Counted from the first letter of the stretch, positions 1 through 12,720 are shown. The stretch: DNA of 64,000 nucleotides from Metopolophium dirhodum (GCF_019925205.1 NC_083564.1:12992134-13056133), one strand, 5' to 3'. Translations and numbers: made by a program. The notes: generated by a model not told the origin, from the letters alone.

Positions 1-1122
1 CTTGCTTAAAATCTTCCCCTATATGGAACTATGTTGAAAAACTTTATTTGCGAACAAACATGAGAGTTTATTTATGCGGAGGGGACGATATTTTTCCAAA
101 ACAGTTGTTGAAAATTGGAAATGAAACTTTAGAAAATGAAAATGGTTACATTTCTATCAATCACACGATTGGACGGGTGGTCAATAACGTGGAAGAGTTG
201 ATTTCTACAGTTTATCCTGACATTTTTAATCTGTCCAATAAATCTTATCAGTGGTTATGTAAAAGAGCTATTATCTCTCCAAGAAATGTAACAGCAGAAG
301 AAATTAATGATATCATCCTTCTAAAATTCGATGGACACTCACGTGAATATCTATCTATTAATACAGTTACATCAACAGATGATGCTATTCATTATCCACA
401 AGAATTTCTCAATTCTCTTTCTCCTTCGGGATTTCCTCCTCATAAACTAAAATTAAAAATTGGTGCTCCAATTACATTATTACGTAATCTTCAACCACCG
501 AACTTATGTAACGGTACAAGATTACAAATAAAATCGTTGCGAAATAATATTATAGAAGCCGTAATTCTTACTGGGCCAGCGAAAGGAGAAATTGCATTTA
601 TTCCAAGAATTCCCATGATTCCCTCTGACTTGCCGTTTTCTTTCAAACGGCTTCAATTCCCGGTTAAAGTTTCTTTTGCGATTACCATAAACAAAGCACA
701 AGGTCAAACATTCAAGTACGTTGGCGTAGATCTTCGTACAGAGTGCTTTTCACATGGGCAATTATACGTGGCATTATCTCGAACTGGAGACCCGAATCAT
801 CTTATGATTTTAATTTCAACAGGAAATATAACAAAAAACATCATATACTCAGAAGTCTTATAAAATTCTTATTTTAATTCTTTTTTTTTCTTCATCAACT
901 TCAATCAAATTCTTTATCAACCATAAATTATTTCTTTTTTATCTGTATTTATTTTTATCATTTATAACGCTAGAAAAATTTCAATCCGATTTCATTAACC
1001 GTTTTTTACATTTACTTGCCGATCACATTAAACAATAATATTTGAATAAAAAATTCTACATATCATGGTCCGAAGGCAAAATAAACAACCAATCACGGGC
1101 GAAGCTGTGACGGGTCGGCTAG
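1..1122 (+). mobile_element. Helitron transposon, 3' portion with terminus
   Basis: After the helicase stop comes about 250 bp of AT-rich sequence and then a Helitron-type 3' end. A short stem with arms TCAC/GTGA, extended by two more pairs, spans 1093-1110 around GGGCGAAGC. Ten or so bases further the element ends in CTAG at 1119-1122, followed by T. Helitrons are known to end in a hairpin plus CTRR and to insert between A and T without target duplication, and all of this matches. The 5' end (TC) lies outside the window. The boundary is inferred from these signals. Confidence 0.85.
3..863 (+). CDS. Helitron helicase (PIF1-like), C-terminal part, 5' truncated by window edge
   Basis: The frame is open from base 3, so the protein continues outside the window; the visible part is about 286 residues and ends in TAA at 861-863. 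It is the C-terminal half of the SF1 helicase that Helitron rolling-circle transposons carry behind their Rep nuclease. Visible family marks, in order, are a TNMRV motif near the start, EFLNSL and SGFPPHKLKLKIGAP, LLRNLQPPNLCNGTRL, IPRIPMIPSDLPFSFKR, then helicase motif V as ITINKAQGQT and motif VI as SHGQLYVALSR. No stop or frameshift interrupts the visible part, so the copy may be fairly young. The Rep domain and Walker A motif would lie upstream, out of view. Identity as a Helitron helicase is very secure; activity cannot be judged. Confidence 0.95.
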   Translation, partial: CLKSSPIWNYVEKLYLRTNMRVYLCGGDDIFPKQLLKIGNETLENENGYISINHTIGRVVNNVEELISTVYPDIFNLSNKSYQWLCKRAIISPRNVTAEEINDIILLKFDGHSREYLSINTVTSTDDAIHYPQEFLNSLSPSGFPPHKLKLKIGAPITLLRNLQPPNLCNGTRLQIKSLRNNIIEAVILTGPAKGEIAFIPRIPMIPSDLPFSFKRLQFPVKVSFAITINKAQGQTFKYVGVDLRTECFSHGQLYVALSRTGDPNHLMILISTGNITKNIIYSEVL

Positions 1123-1324
1123 TATTATTATATTATTCATATTATTATAATACAATATTTAAATATAATATATTATGAACCTACTGCTCTACTATTTCTA
1201 GACGTTTACATGGCAATAGTAAAATTCTATTAAACCTATTAGGTACGTAAACAACATTTATTAATATGACAAATATTTAAAATTTCAAAAAAGGGGGACC
1301 CTCGTGTTAATAGCCCTCACTTTG

Positions 1325-1556
1325 TTTTTTGGATAGCGCTGGGAGTTTTTGTGCAAAAACGTCGGGACCTGGTGCACATTTCTGCACAAACGATGCACAA
1401 ACGTTTGGCACATTCAAAAATCCAAATATTCAATGTGGGGGGGTTACCGTTTCAATGGCCCCCCATTTTGGTTTAGGGATAGAGCTTTCAGTTTTTGTGC
1501 ACAAACGATTGGACTTGGTGCACATTTCTGCACAAACGATGCACAAACGTTTGGCG
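1325..1556. repeat. Two-copy tandem repeat, 146-bp period
   Basis: The block from GTTTTTGTGC at 1345 recurs at 1491. It includes GGTGCACATTTCTGCACAAA and GATGCACAAACGTTTGGC, and the offset is a constant 146 bp. Upstream flanks (GGATAGCGCT/GGGATAGAGCT) also match, so the duplicated unit starts near 1325. Each unit contains a smaller repeat of GCACAAACGAT. Short ORFs of 76 and 102 codons here are by-products of the repeat and look non-coding. Confidence 0.8.
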
Positions 1557-2172
1557 TAGTCAGAAGTTCAAATTTCGAAAGTAGGGGGGGCATTGAAATG
1601 GACCTATTCAGACCGATTAAATATAATAATTTAAATCACAGCTATCAGTATTATTAAAATAATTTAGTCCTCGAAAACAGTGACCGATGAAAAAACCTTC
1701 GATCGCAAACAAACACAGGTAAATATAGTGAAATTAAAGCATTAGGTATTTAGGTAGGTCGTTAGGTGCTAAGCAAATTTCTTCAAAAATTACACGAAAA
1801 CTCCTTCGAAACCACCAGAAATTACAATAGCCACCAAGTACAATAGTTCCCAGTTTCCCACCATGAAATCCTTAAACTTACCAGATTTGGTGGAAACCCC
1901 ACCAACTTGACAACACTGATGTCGGCCATCTGATGTCGGCTGCAGTGTGTGCATTCCCACATCCCACCTTCTTTTATTGTATATTACCTAACGGCTTCTT
2001 TGTCGCCATAAAAAAAAACACCGATTCATATAGCACATTTAATATGAATATTTTATATTAACTATTAGGTCATAATTTTGTATTTTTTATTTATTTTTTA
2101 AATATGTACATTATAAAAAAAAGTTCATAATCTAAAAAGTGAATAACGTTATACTTACATTTCTACCTAGGT
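1557..2172. other. Intergenic, no gene seen
   Basis: AT-rich with a G-run at 1583-1590 and a duplicated GATGTCGGC string near 1919-1940. Nothing else recognisable. Confidence 0.6.
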
Positions 2173-2591
2173 CAGCGTTTCCCAACTTTTTTCCCTCGCG
2201 GCACACTAATCCCAACCCATATTTAGCCGCGGCACACTTGTCACTGACTTATATAGGTATGTATACATATTTTTTTTTATACTAGACTTTCATCATATTA
2301 ATTATTAATACCAAAGTAGTTGTAAATCAGTATAATATTACCAGCAAACAATTTAAAATGGAAGGATAGAAAAAAAATATTATTATAATTATCCTAAATA
2401 TTTAATTTATTGAAATGGAAAAACAATATAATACATACTAACTGACTAACATTTTAAATTAATTAATAAGAAATATTGAACAATATCCCGATAAGAGAAT
2501 CGTTAAAACTATTTTAACCAATTACCGAAATTTTACGTAAACGTTTATTAATAGTCGTGAAATTTCGTGGCACACCGGTTGGGAAACCCTG
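2173..2591. mobile_element. Non-autonomous hAT-like transposon (about 419 bp)
   Basis: The ends are inverted: CAGCGTTTCCCAAC at 2173-2186 and GTTGGGAAACCCTG at 2578-2591. Just inside lie CGCGGCACACT on the left and CGTGGCACACCGG on the right, giving the CAG.GTTTCCCAACCGGTGTGCC-type ends seen in hAT (Tip100/Zaphod-like) elements. There is no transposase ORF inside. The flanking 8-mers (ACCTAGGT and GTGTAAGT) agree at only four of eight positions, so the insertion is old or the ends are slightly off. Confidence 0.7.
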
Positions 2592-3534
2592 GTGTAAGTG
2601 TTCGACTGGGATTTAGATTTTTGAATAAGAAAGTCAAAGACTCAGAGCTCAACATTGTAATAGTTAAGTTAATATTGAACCAACGATTGTAGTGTACTAA
2701 TAACTAATGTATGTTTAGTGCAGTTTGTGAATTTGGACAACAGTTTTTTGATTAATGATTATTATTATACATAATAAATATTAAATAACAACTCGCCATA
2801 ATTTAAACATATTTAATATTATATATAACATTTATTATCAGTTGTATTAGATATCACTTATTATAATTTAGGTACAGCGGAGTTATGATCATAAATTACA
2901 ATTACAAATATAGAAATAATAAAATATATCACTTCGTTATCAATACTATACAACATCATAAACATTTTTTAGTCGTTGTTATATAATTTAAAATACCTAT
3001 AGGTAATCTTTACAATATTCAATTTCGATAGCATATGGATCCTCATAACTGTGCATGTTCTTGATATTAGCGGCGTACACACATGGGTGGGAAGGTTGCC
3101 CCCTCCCCTTGATTTTTTTACGCATATAGAAATATAAAATTGAATACAATTAAAAAAATATTTTGATATATAATATACTTTGTATGTAACGCATTGAAAA
3201 TATCTGTGTACGACACTGACTTATATATAAAGTAATTAGTAGGTACTGAAATACCTACCTAATTATTAATTACAGATTTCTTCAGCTAATAATTATACAT
3301 TTTAATTTTCAATATAAATATCTAATACTGAACGAAAATTAAAATATTAATGACAATTTAAATTTGCAAATACATCCATCTAAAATATAAAAATAATCAA
3401 AATCGAATAAATGAAAAAAATTTGTTCTATGGTTTATAAATATTTCGATATTTAGTATAATAATATTATAAATAAATATTATTTTACTCGAGTGTACAAA
3501 AAACAGAACTTTACAACTTACATTTTCTAAAATT
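2592..3534. other. Intergenic, downstream of the b561 gene
   Basis: Very AT-rich. A CCCCCTCCCC patch near 3098 resembles the C-rich strings found at the ends of other degraded repeats in the window. No ORF or structured element is supportable. Confidence 0.55.
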
Positions 3535-3539
3535 TTATT
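3534..3539 (-). promoter_or_regulatory. AATAAA polyadenylation hexamer overlapping the b561 stop codon
   Basis: On the minus strand the end of the ORF reads CTT AAA TAA AAT, so AATAAA overlaps the stop. I saw no other AATAAA in the next few hundred bases, so the 3' UTR may be very short. This is inference from one hexamer. Confidence 0.35.
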
Positions 3540-6500
3540 TAAGTAGAGTCTCATATTCTAGTTTAGGGCGTCTCTTGAATTCAGGTTTGGTAATCATATA
3601 AACCACTAATAAACAGTAAAATACACATAGAATACCTAAAATGTTTCCAAGCACACCTTCTGCCGGGAGCAGTTTATATTGTTTGTCCCTGGAAGAATAG
3701 TGAAATTGTAATAAACGTTCAACCACGTCAAAAATAAATAACACGTACAAACAAAAAATAATTTTTTCACAGAATCCTAGTACGGCAGTTGCAACTGCTA
3801 ATACGAAGATGGAAATACCAAAGAACACGTGATACGGTGCCAAAGCTTCTCTATGTCGTTCAGCTGATCCCGGATACAAGAAACACCAGAATCCACTAAA
3901 AAGCTGTAGAGTATAACACATTTACAGTTTTAAAAATGCAATATTATGTATATTATTAACAATATATACATATATATATTATATAAGATGTTCAAAAAAA
4001 TCGGAAACGCTTTAATTATTGTTTGAATATTTTTTTACCTACCTATAACAATATAACAGATAACACTGCTGCACATTTATTAGGTAAAATATATTTAAAT
4101 ATTTAATCACCTCATTAATTATATCATATTATCGTTTATTAGTCCTAATTAGTCCAATGACCGTTTCTAAACTTTTTTAATAGGTACCAGAGGTTAGAAT
4201 ATATATTATATATTTGAGGAAAAAAAGAATTACAAATTTAAAATGTATAGAATGTTTGCAAAATATTGATTTGAATAATAAGTAATATAGGTAGGTAACC
4301 AAGATTGATATGTAAAAAATAATTTATTTTTGAGCGACGAGAGTAAATAAATGTACAAATATTTCGTCGTTATTAAAGGACAATGCTATCGTAGTAAACT
4401 ATTATTTAAATGACCTAGCAGTACAACGATTTTGGTATTAATCTTGATTCAAAATTGTCTTTTAGCACCTAACCATATATTGACTTCATATATAAAGGCA
4501 TTTCAGAAATTAGGCAATTAATCTGTATACTGTATAGGGACTTTTAGGACGAGATTTCTTTAAAATTATTATACCTATTGCTCATTGATTCGCCACGGTT
4601 GGAATACGAATATCCTATAGTCATTTTTGGCACTAGAATTATTGAAGTAAATTACATATGTTATCTGAAATTCAAAATAACTTTCTTCGGTTTCTTTCAT
4701 TTAAATTTCGTGTCTAAAGAATTCCACATTCAAAGTATATAAATGTTGAAGTAGATTTATCTACTTATTTAAGTAGATAATCTACTAAATTTAAAAATAG
4801 TACCTATCTAGGTATATTTAACAATAATCAATTTAAATTACTAAATAATTTAATCAATTGCCCTGAATTACTGAAACGTATTAACTTTAAAATAAACTTT
4901 ATAGGATCACGTCATAAGTCCTTATTTTATCTAAAAAACACTACAAGAAATTAATTATTGAATTTTCAATGCAAATGTATTAAAAGGACGTCGCACTAGC
5001 ATTTTTTAACTCCGTCCTTCAAGTGCGTAACAGAGCAAATTTACGCTCAGTAAATCACTTTTAAAAATTATAGTATATTGTCAATTGACCTGTTATGAAA
5101 CATGATGGTAAGAACATCATATGTATTTGTATGTTGGTTTTTTTTTACTAAAATAAAGTTTTTAACTGAGTTATAAATGTACGCTATATTATATATGCAA
5201 AAGGCAAAATTTGCTAACCCATGTACAAACACAGATAATGTTCTTACCGACTTACTATCAAGTTTCATAAATCGTAATAATAGGTCAATTCACACTAATT
5301 GTTAGACCAACGAAGATTAACGTGTTCTGCTGAGCGCCCGAGCGTACATTCCCTATGGTACGCATTTATAAGACGGAGACAACAAATCCCAGTGTTACGT
5401 CATCCTATATAGCTAACACTATAAAAGATAATATACAATTTTTAAATTTCTCTCTCAACGAATTTTCATTACAGTTATAACTATTTAAAACTATATTTAA
5501 TTTATTTATTAATATAGTTATATGCTATATACTTATACTTGACTCATTATGGTCGAGTTTGTATATTACATTTCATATACTTATTATACTAAATACTTAG
5601 ATATATTATATTTTAATTTAAAATTTGCATCATGTTTAATATTTATAAACTATTTACATTGCGCAATGTCTCTTTAATATGGTAATTGCCAATTGGAATT
5701 GAATTCTGTAAATAAAGATTATTATTCTATGTATTAGGTAAACTTACCTGGGATAAGAACATTACAATAGTGACAACTCCTAACCAACTGTGTAAAGAAT
5801 ACAAATGAGGAATTTGAGGTTTAGCATATTGGTGTGAAACAAAAGCAGCAAATCCAGCAACTACGATAAGGATTAATATACAACCATGAATAAGCGCATG
5901 TTGGTTTTTTAATTTTCGTTTCGTATTATTCTGAAATGTACGATAATGAAGAATAGCTGAAAATAAAATAAATAATGTAAATAACACAAAATATAACATC
6001 AAAATCTATTTTGGTTAGGTTAGGTTAGGTTAGAAAATTGGAGCATTTTAAATTAAAAATGTTGAATATTTTTTACAGCATTTACTTGTTAACTTCATTT
6101 TATTTTATTATTATAATGCTATTTTATAAATTAAATTTATCATTATTATCCAACCCCTCAAACATTGTATACATTTTGATAGACCTTCGACAAATTTGAA
6201 TTTTGAAACGTTTTGTTGCTAATAATTATTGTGCTATAATGAGTGATTTTTTCGGACTAACATCTTACATGGTTGGTAATTAAACTAATTTGATAATTAC
6301 AGTTTCGGAATGTTCTTACTTTTTAATAGAAACAAAACGCACATTGCAAAACCCTAGGCACATGCATTAGACCTCACATATATTCGGTAATCCGGGGCTT
6401 CATATTATACAAGTTCTGAATCTGCTTAATGATATTAATTACATTTTGGAACACAATATCTTAAACAATTATGTTTTATAAATTCTAAGAATATATTTTG

Positions 6501-6771
6501 TTGAAACTTACAATTTGCAAATAAATAAATGAATGCAATTGTCATCAATAATGGATGCCAATTGAATATTATTTTAGGGTCAGTTATACTAAATCCTCCT
6601 CGATATTGAACAATCCAATGGTATACATAAAATATTAGTGTTAATCCAATTATCTAAAATTAAAACTCATAAAAACGAATATCATTAAAAAACATAATTG
6701 TTCAAATATATTACCTGAAATGGTATGTAGAACTTAGTATACAAACTAGTCCGGCCATTGTCACTAGACAT
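3535..6771 (-). CDS. Cytochrome b561 family transmembrane electron transporter, four exons
   Basis: Coding exons run 6715-6771, 6512-6653, 5748-5956 and 3535-3903 (777 nt, 258 aa). All introns are GT-AG and the phases agree (0, 1, 0). The start ATG has A at -3; the first residues are MSSDNGRTSLYTKFYIPFQ. Family marks include FNWHPLLM, HALIHG, YSLHSWLG with following Q, GFWCFLYPG and APYHVFFG. The four histidines in NWHP, LIHG, LHSW and PYH are those that ligate the two haems in animal b561 proteins. Six hydrophobic helices can be seen. Such proteins move electrons from cytosolic ascorbate across vesicle, lysosomal or plasma membranes to monodehydroascorbate or ferric iron. The length is normal. 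Which insect b561 paralogue this is cannot be told from sequence alone. It is on the same strand as Duox, 12.9 kb away. Confidence 0.93.
4750..4786. repeat. Near-perfect palindrome in b561 intron 3
   Basis: AGTAGATTTATCTACTT is followed by ATTT and AAGTAGATAATCTACT. The arms of 16-17 bases differ by one indel. It could form a hairpin; no function is evident. Confidence 0.6.
5081..5291. mobile_element. Small inverted-repeat element (MITE-like) in b561 intron 3
   Basis: The left arm at 5081-5116 contains CAATTGACCTGTTATGAAAC and GATGGTAAGAACAT. The right arm at 5239-5291, read in reverse, has AATTGACCTATTA, TATGAAACTTGATAGTAAG and GGTAAGAACAT. The arms match apart from two insertions of 8-9 bases on the right. 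The 66-codon ORF inside is not a gene. No clear target-site duplication or superfamily signature was seen. Confidence 0.5.
6013..6033. repeat. Interstitial (TTAGG)n tract
   Basis: GG followed by TTAGG three times and TTAG, in intron 2 of the b561 gene. TTAGG is the usual arthropod telomere unit. A tract this short inside a gene is an interstitial copy, not a chromosome end. Confidence 0.85.
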
Positions 6772-6846
6772 ATTATTACCGATTAATCTTATTCTTCAGT
6801 TTGATTTCCTAGAAAACTATTCTGCAAGCTTAGCTGTAATATTTTA

Positions 6847-6890
6847 ACTATAGTTAATAGCTATAGTTATAGTTATAGTTATAGTTAGTT
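6847..6890. repeat. TATAGT microsatellite
   Basis: Repeats of TATAGT lie about 75 bp upstream of the b561 start codon. They are a simple-sequence tract in the probable 5' flank or UTR; I see no defined promoter motif. Confidence 0.6.
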
Positions 6891-7982
6891 ATTTAGTTCA
6901 TATTAATATAAATTATGATATAGTTCTTGAAATCGGCGCAATAAATGTATATTAAAAACAGTAAAATCTATTTCAAATCTATAAAATTAATAACGAACAT
7001 TAAATTTACCTGTGTGTTGGTATCCAAGTGTTTTGAACGAGTGTTAAATATTGACTGCCAATACTACCTACTGCTAAGTGCAGTCATCGTCGCTGTAACA
7101 TATTACATACAGTGTGATTCTTTTAACATAATCATTATTTAATTAAACTATAGCCATTCGTTTAGCAGGAAACCTACTAAATTTTAAGATTATATACATA
7201 TAATCTTGTATATAAAAATAATATTTAGTTTAGAATACCTACTTTAGATGATAGAAGATAACATTTATAGATGTTGTCGTTCTTTTTAAATATTTATTTT
7301 TTTTATAAAATAAATGCATATTTAATGCTTAATAATGAGGCATATCTTTTTACTTAATAATACATCTTAATTTATTATATGTATTATACTAACCTTATAT
7401 AGGTTACACTTTTCTGATGTCTAATAAAAATGATAAATTTTTGACCTATGACATGTATCAATCAAATTACGAGGGAACATTATATTATCTGGAGTTGTAC
7501 CGTGCTCATAGTGTTATGCTTAGATTATATTTTTATCTACGTATAGATAAGTTATCTCAACTCAACAATTATGTAGATATGTATAGATAATGAAAAAATG
7601 TACTCAATATAGCCGTATAGGTATCTAGGTAGAAATAAGATATTTTTTTATATCATATTCTTAAAAAAACATAATTTAATAACAAATATTTTTCTTGCTT
7701 CATATCAATATTAATATTAGTTTAATTTAAATCACTGATAATTTTCAATAAATGTTAAATAATTTAAACTATCATGTACATTACTGTACATGGCTATAAT
7801 TTCAATCTTAGATGGGCATATACCATCTATACTGAGGAGTATAAGGTCTACGGATGGCAGTTATAGATACCAATTTTGTAATTTATCTAGATAGGATATA
7901 AAGATACTATGATTTAGGCTAAATAAATATATCCAACTAATTTTAGCTATTGCACAACACTTAGTCAATAAATTCTTCATAT
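6891..7982. other. 5' flank of b561 and intergenic, no gene seen
   Basis: AT-rich, with short inverted strings (for example AGATAAGTTATCT near 7545). No supportable coding region. Confidence 0.5.
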
Positions 7983-8085
7983 ACAGTCGTCACTCGATAA
8001 TTTGAAATTCAGGGGACTGAGCTAAAAATTCGATTTATAGAGGTTTTTGATTAACCGAGTGTTTGAATAATCGAGGGGAAAAAAT
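7983..8085. mobile_element. pogo/Tigger-like transposon end, degraded
   Basis: The stretch has the pattern of pogo-superfamily termini: CAGTCGTCACTCGATAATTTG, then GGGGACTGAGC, TTCGATTTATAGAGG, TTGATTAACCGAG and AATAATCGAGGGG. These alternating T(A/C)GA..TTA..GAGG blocks are typical of the outer repeats of Tigger/pogo elements. No partner end or transposase was recognised, so this is a solo or truncated copy. Confidence 0.5.
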
Positions 8086-8439
8086 AAAAAATTTGAATTA
8101 AAGAGAGGTGGAAAATTGTATTACCTACAAACATTGTATTATTTATTATTGTATATGTTTATATATGTACCTATGATTTATGAAATGTTATTTAATAAAT
8201 ATGTTATTTTTTTTTTTGTGATAAATTGTTGGCTATAATCTGGTCCTAGCGTTATTTAACTTACTGATAACTTCGAAACTAATAAACTACACTAATATTT
8301 TATCGCTGTCGTTATTAGTTTGATCACGAGTACGTCAATTAGGTTATTTAATATTTATACATAATCGTTATATAATAGCTAGGTATAAAAAATTTATTTA
8401 AGCTTAAATATATATAATAAAGAAATTCTAATTATAGAT

Positions 8440-11110
8440 GTTCTGGCAAAAAAAGTTTAGATTGTAATATGTCTCCCACCGTCACACATTTCAGCTCATC
8501 GAAGGGATCGAAATACATGTATTTTCTTCTAATTATAGAGGGGACTAAACGTTTAGTTAGATTTATGTGTATTTACTGTTTAATTTTTATAATTTTTTTG
8601 TGTGTGTATAAGTAGTCAAAATAATGCTTCGATTTTTAACTTTTGTATGTTTTCTCACGGGGAAATTGAATCTAATTGGTACTTTTAAGAGGTAAATATA
8701 AAAAACTCCTAGAAGTTAGCATCAAAACAGATATTTAGGGAAATGGAAGTTTTTGCACTAAATCAGCAGCATTAACTGCACCTTTTTAAACACCTTAAAA
8801 TGCTGAAAAATATTTTAACATTTTGAGCTATTTATAGGCATAAATAATTTTTATTTTTATTAGTATTTTTTTTATTATTGTAGATAAACATCGTTCGTTA
8901 AAAAATTTGAAATGCAAAAATATGCATTTAATTTTGAGTAAGAATTCATAAAAAATGTCCTTTTTATATCTAAGATTTAAAAATTAAATACACGATTCTT
9001 TACTTTTAACAGAAAAAAAATGTTCACTGGAAATTTGCATTAATGTTCTATGAAGTTCAAATGTTTATGACATTGAATATTCACCCGTTAAAAAGTTAAC
9101 CTATTATTTTGTTGTAATTTATTCAATAATGAATAACCGTAGATACTTGACATTTTCACCATAGGTAAAAATTAGCATTTTCTATGCATGATATAGTTTT
9201 AAGAATGCTGTTATTGAATATTGTTGAGCTATAATATGCATTAAAACAAGGTTTCTTATAAGTGGTTTATACTCTAAACAAAAAATCCAAAAAAAATATA
9301 AACACAATTTTTTTTTTATTGACAATTTAAATTCAAATTAGGATGAAATTAGATATTTTAGTTTATTGGCGATTGTAGCCAAAAAAATGTATCCCTCTAT
9401 CATTATATTAATCTTATCCTCTACTACTACTCATTATTCCCACCTTAATATAATTTAAATATTCAAATTAAACAATATCCCATGTATTATAATAAATAAT
9501 TAAATTTTATATTTCCATTATTATTATTATTTTTTTTTTTATAATATTTATAACTTGTATAAACAGTTAACTATCTTATATTCTGCAAATAGTCTCTTTC
9601 AAACTTTTTGCATTTATGACCATTACTTAAATATTATAACTGTTAAGCTATAATAGTTTATGCTTGAAGATAATAAAAATATAAAAATGAAAAAATGTAT
9701 TACTAACAAGTAACAACTGCGTATTACTTATAGCATAAAATAAATTAAATTTATAGCAATATAATATCATAAAATATACTTACCTAGTAACATATAGGCT
9801 GACAGACAGTCATTGCTTAGAATTATTTTTCGTAAGCAATTATATTTTAATATCATTGAGTTCACACCTACATGACATCTACAACTGTACACCCTGGCGG
9901 TGCCCATCTGTCTATTTATACCTAAAGTTGATCAAAAACCGGTCAGGTCACTTATTAAAAGAAAATCCGGTAGATCAACTATTATTTCTTAGAAAACCAA
10001 GTAGGACGTAGGATACTCGCCAAAGTTAAATAATTAAGCATTTAAGTTGTTGATAGTATTTTTTTATGCAATTCGAACTTCAAAGTCATTACAAAATAAA
10101 AACTATATTCTAGATTTTGAGTGGGGCGATGAATGTATTTATTTTACAATGATATTGTGTGTTTGTATACAGTGTACCTACACTGGCTATACTATACACG
10201 ATAAGAAGTGGGAACAATTCTTAGACTTTCAACTTCGAGGGTGGTTTCTGGTAGAAATTGGATCTAGTTAGTACTTTTAAGTGATTTAAGTTGAAAAATT
10301 CCCAGTATTTTTCTTTATAATTGGAAAGAAATAAGGAAAATGGGATTTTTTTCGTAATAACTGCAGTTTTTGACAAAATTGTTATTGTTTTATGGGTAAC
10401 TCAATATGCTTGAAATTTAATTCATTGTTCCTCATAAGTTGGTATTATAGCAATTTAAAATATTAATGATTCATATGCACGATTTTTTTTTTATAAGCAT
10501 TTGAAGTTTACATTTTGATAAAATTTGTCAGAAACAAGAAATTTTGCAAATCATTTTGCAGTTAAAAATGTATAAAATGTTAAATAGAATATATAAATTC
10601 AAATGGTTATAGCTAGGGGTAGAAAAATCTATTACAAGGTTACTATTCTCATAAGGAGTTCGTACTGATAATACTCAAAATATATAAACACAGTTTTTTT
10701 ATAGCCATTTAAATTTTTTCGTTAACATTTGCAGGATAAAATAATATATTTTAAGAAAAAAAAAACAATTTTAGTTATTTTGTTATAATTCAAGAATATT
10801 ATCCGTGGGTCTTTAAATTTTCAATGTATATTATTATATTTTATACACACAATGATATTTTCAAACACAATTTTTTTGATAAAAATTAGTTCAACCTACG
10901 GTATTATTAAATATTACTAATACAGACTCGATAGTGACTCGACTGTAGTGGGTATATAACATAAGCTGACAGTCTTCGCTCAGAATTTTTTTCTTAAACA
11001 TTGATGTAATATCATTGAATATGTGTTGAATTTAACACAACTATTACAGTGACCCCTGCACGATATCTAATGTACAGCAGAGTGGTACCGACATGCCCAT
11101 ATTGTTTACT
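8440..11110. repeat. Diverged copies of an unclassified dispersed repeat family
   Basis: Segments at 9790-9910 and 10965-11105 share an ordered set of words with copies at 13.1, 14.2 and 18.4 kb: CTGACAG, CGCTCAGAAT, a T-rich run, GATATTATATCATTGAAT-like words, CACAA.TATTACAGTGACCC, GTACAGCAGAG.GGTACC. The piece at 8900-9180 also resembles the reverse complement of 14,700-14,960 (for example TTTTGAGTAAGAATTCATAAA). A related block (GAAATTGGATCTAGTTAGTACTTTTAAG at 10,250; a similar string at 8,665) occurs twice. The copies are old and carry no ORF over 75 codons. Confidence 0.55.
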
Positions 11111-12720
11111 ATTTTTCATCGTAATTTTTTTTAAGATATTCATTATTTTAACGATAACATCCTTTTTTATTCCCATATTCTGAATTAGAATATTTTTTGG
11201 TGTATTTTGATACGCATACCTAAATCTGATTTTAACTTATTAAATATTAGTTTAAATTTCGTTAAATCTATTTCGACAAGAAAGTAAATAAATAATATCA
11301 ACAGTTGGTAAAAAGATTTTTTTAATGTTGTTTAGTAGGTAATCTGGTAATGACTTTAGTAAGTAATGTAACAATAATACTTTTGAAAACATTCAAAGTA
11401 TTTAAAATAATGAGTGTTCTACATCAAACAAATCTCCCTGTATATTATATATTAATATAATATTTTCAGATTAGGTCATACAGGGCAGTATTAAAACAAA
11501 ATTAATGTATCAAAAAACGATAAGAATATTAGCTGTATTATTACTTAATAGTTATGATTTTTCGGTCCATTACTTCATAAAGTACCTATAATTATCTATA
11601 ATTTATCAATAACAAAAAAAATATTTATCATATTTATAATAATAATTTATTTATTAATATATTACTATACCTATATACCAGATACGTATGTAATTTATTA
11701 TTACAATTTATATTCGTATATGCTTCAAATATATTAGGTCTTTTTCTGTTATTGAATTATCTATTAAAAAATTAGCAAAGTACCTACTAAGTATATTTTA
11801 TATATAATATTATAATATAAAGATTATTAAGATCTATGGCGTATCCAGAATTTTTTTCCCGAGGGGGGTAACTAAAATTAATTTTTGACAAATTTTATCT
11901 GAAAATAATTTATTAATCAAAATGTTGTCATTATTAAACAATTTTCTATAGGGGGGGGGGGTGGAATTAAATAAAAAACTCGCACGTAATTCTACCCTAT
12001 TTTCAGTTTTGGCACGCAATTAGGATGCAGACATACATTCATTATTATATATTAAGAAATAAAAACAATTTAATCAATAAAGTGGGTGCCAGTTGGATAT
12101 TAATATTTAGCATCAGTATTATACTAATCCAATGTCAGTACGGTGTTGACATAGAATAATATATTCTATGGTGTTGACTTTCATTATTGTGTATGTTCTT
12201 CATTATTTCTCCATTTTCGCATAAATGTTATCCACAAAGTTAACTGCCTGTATGGCTGTATCACGCTCAAAGGTTGACTCACAAACGCGGAACTACGATG
12301 ACATGCTTTTGGCTAGTACCTAGGTATTTCTGTAATTGGAAGTATCTGTTAGCGTTTAACAAGGTCGTGATCGAGGCCGTCGAATAGAAAAATAACTAAG
12401 ATTTATTGCTAGTTTTTTATTATTATCAGACTTATTCTAAGGTAATAAATAGTCAACAATAAGTGTGGTAACTGGTAAGAAAACATAATAGTATTTTGAT
12501 AAAAGAAATTTACTTTATTATATTTATTAATTTTCGGAAAAGATGGCCCGAAGTCTTAAAATCACTGACTGGCCTGTTGCCTACCCAGTACCCAGTTTGA
12601 CTCTGTCGTGTCGTATAGTGTTTTTAATGGCCATGTGCCTTCATGTCCTGCGTTTTTTTTATGTTTATACCAAAATGGAATACCAATGATATGAATATTG
12701 TACCATTTTATTATTTTTTT
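11111..12720. other. Intergenic with G-rich repeat remnant
   Basis: A G-run of eleven at 11,951-11,961 and a TTTTTTTCCCGAGGGGGG string near 11,851 mark degraded repeat ends. A 61-codon minus ORF over this tract is not convincing. The rest is unremarkable AT-rich sequence. Confidence 0.45.

Noticed and set aside
1329..1657. ORFs of 76 and 102 codons in the 146-bp tandem repeat
   Set aside because: The repetitive peptide (HKRCTNV-like) simply reflects DNA duplication.
5068..5268. 66-codon minus ORF in the b561 intron
   Set aside because: It lies within an inverted-repeat element and between correctly joined exons; no family features.
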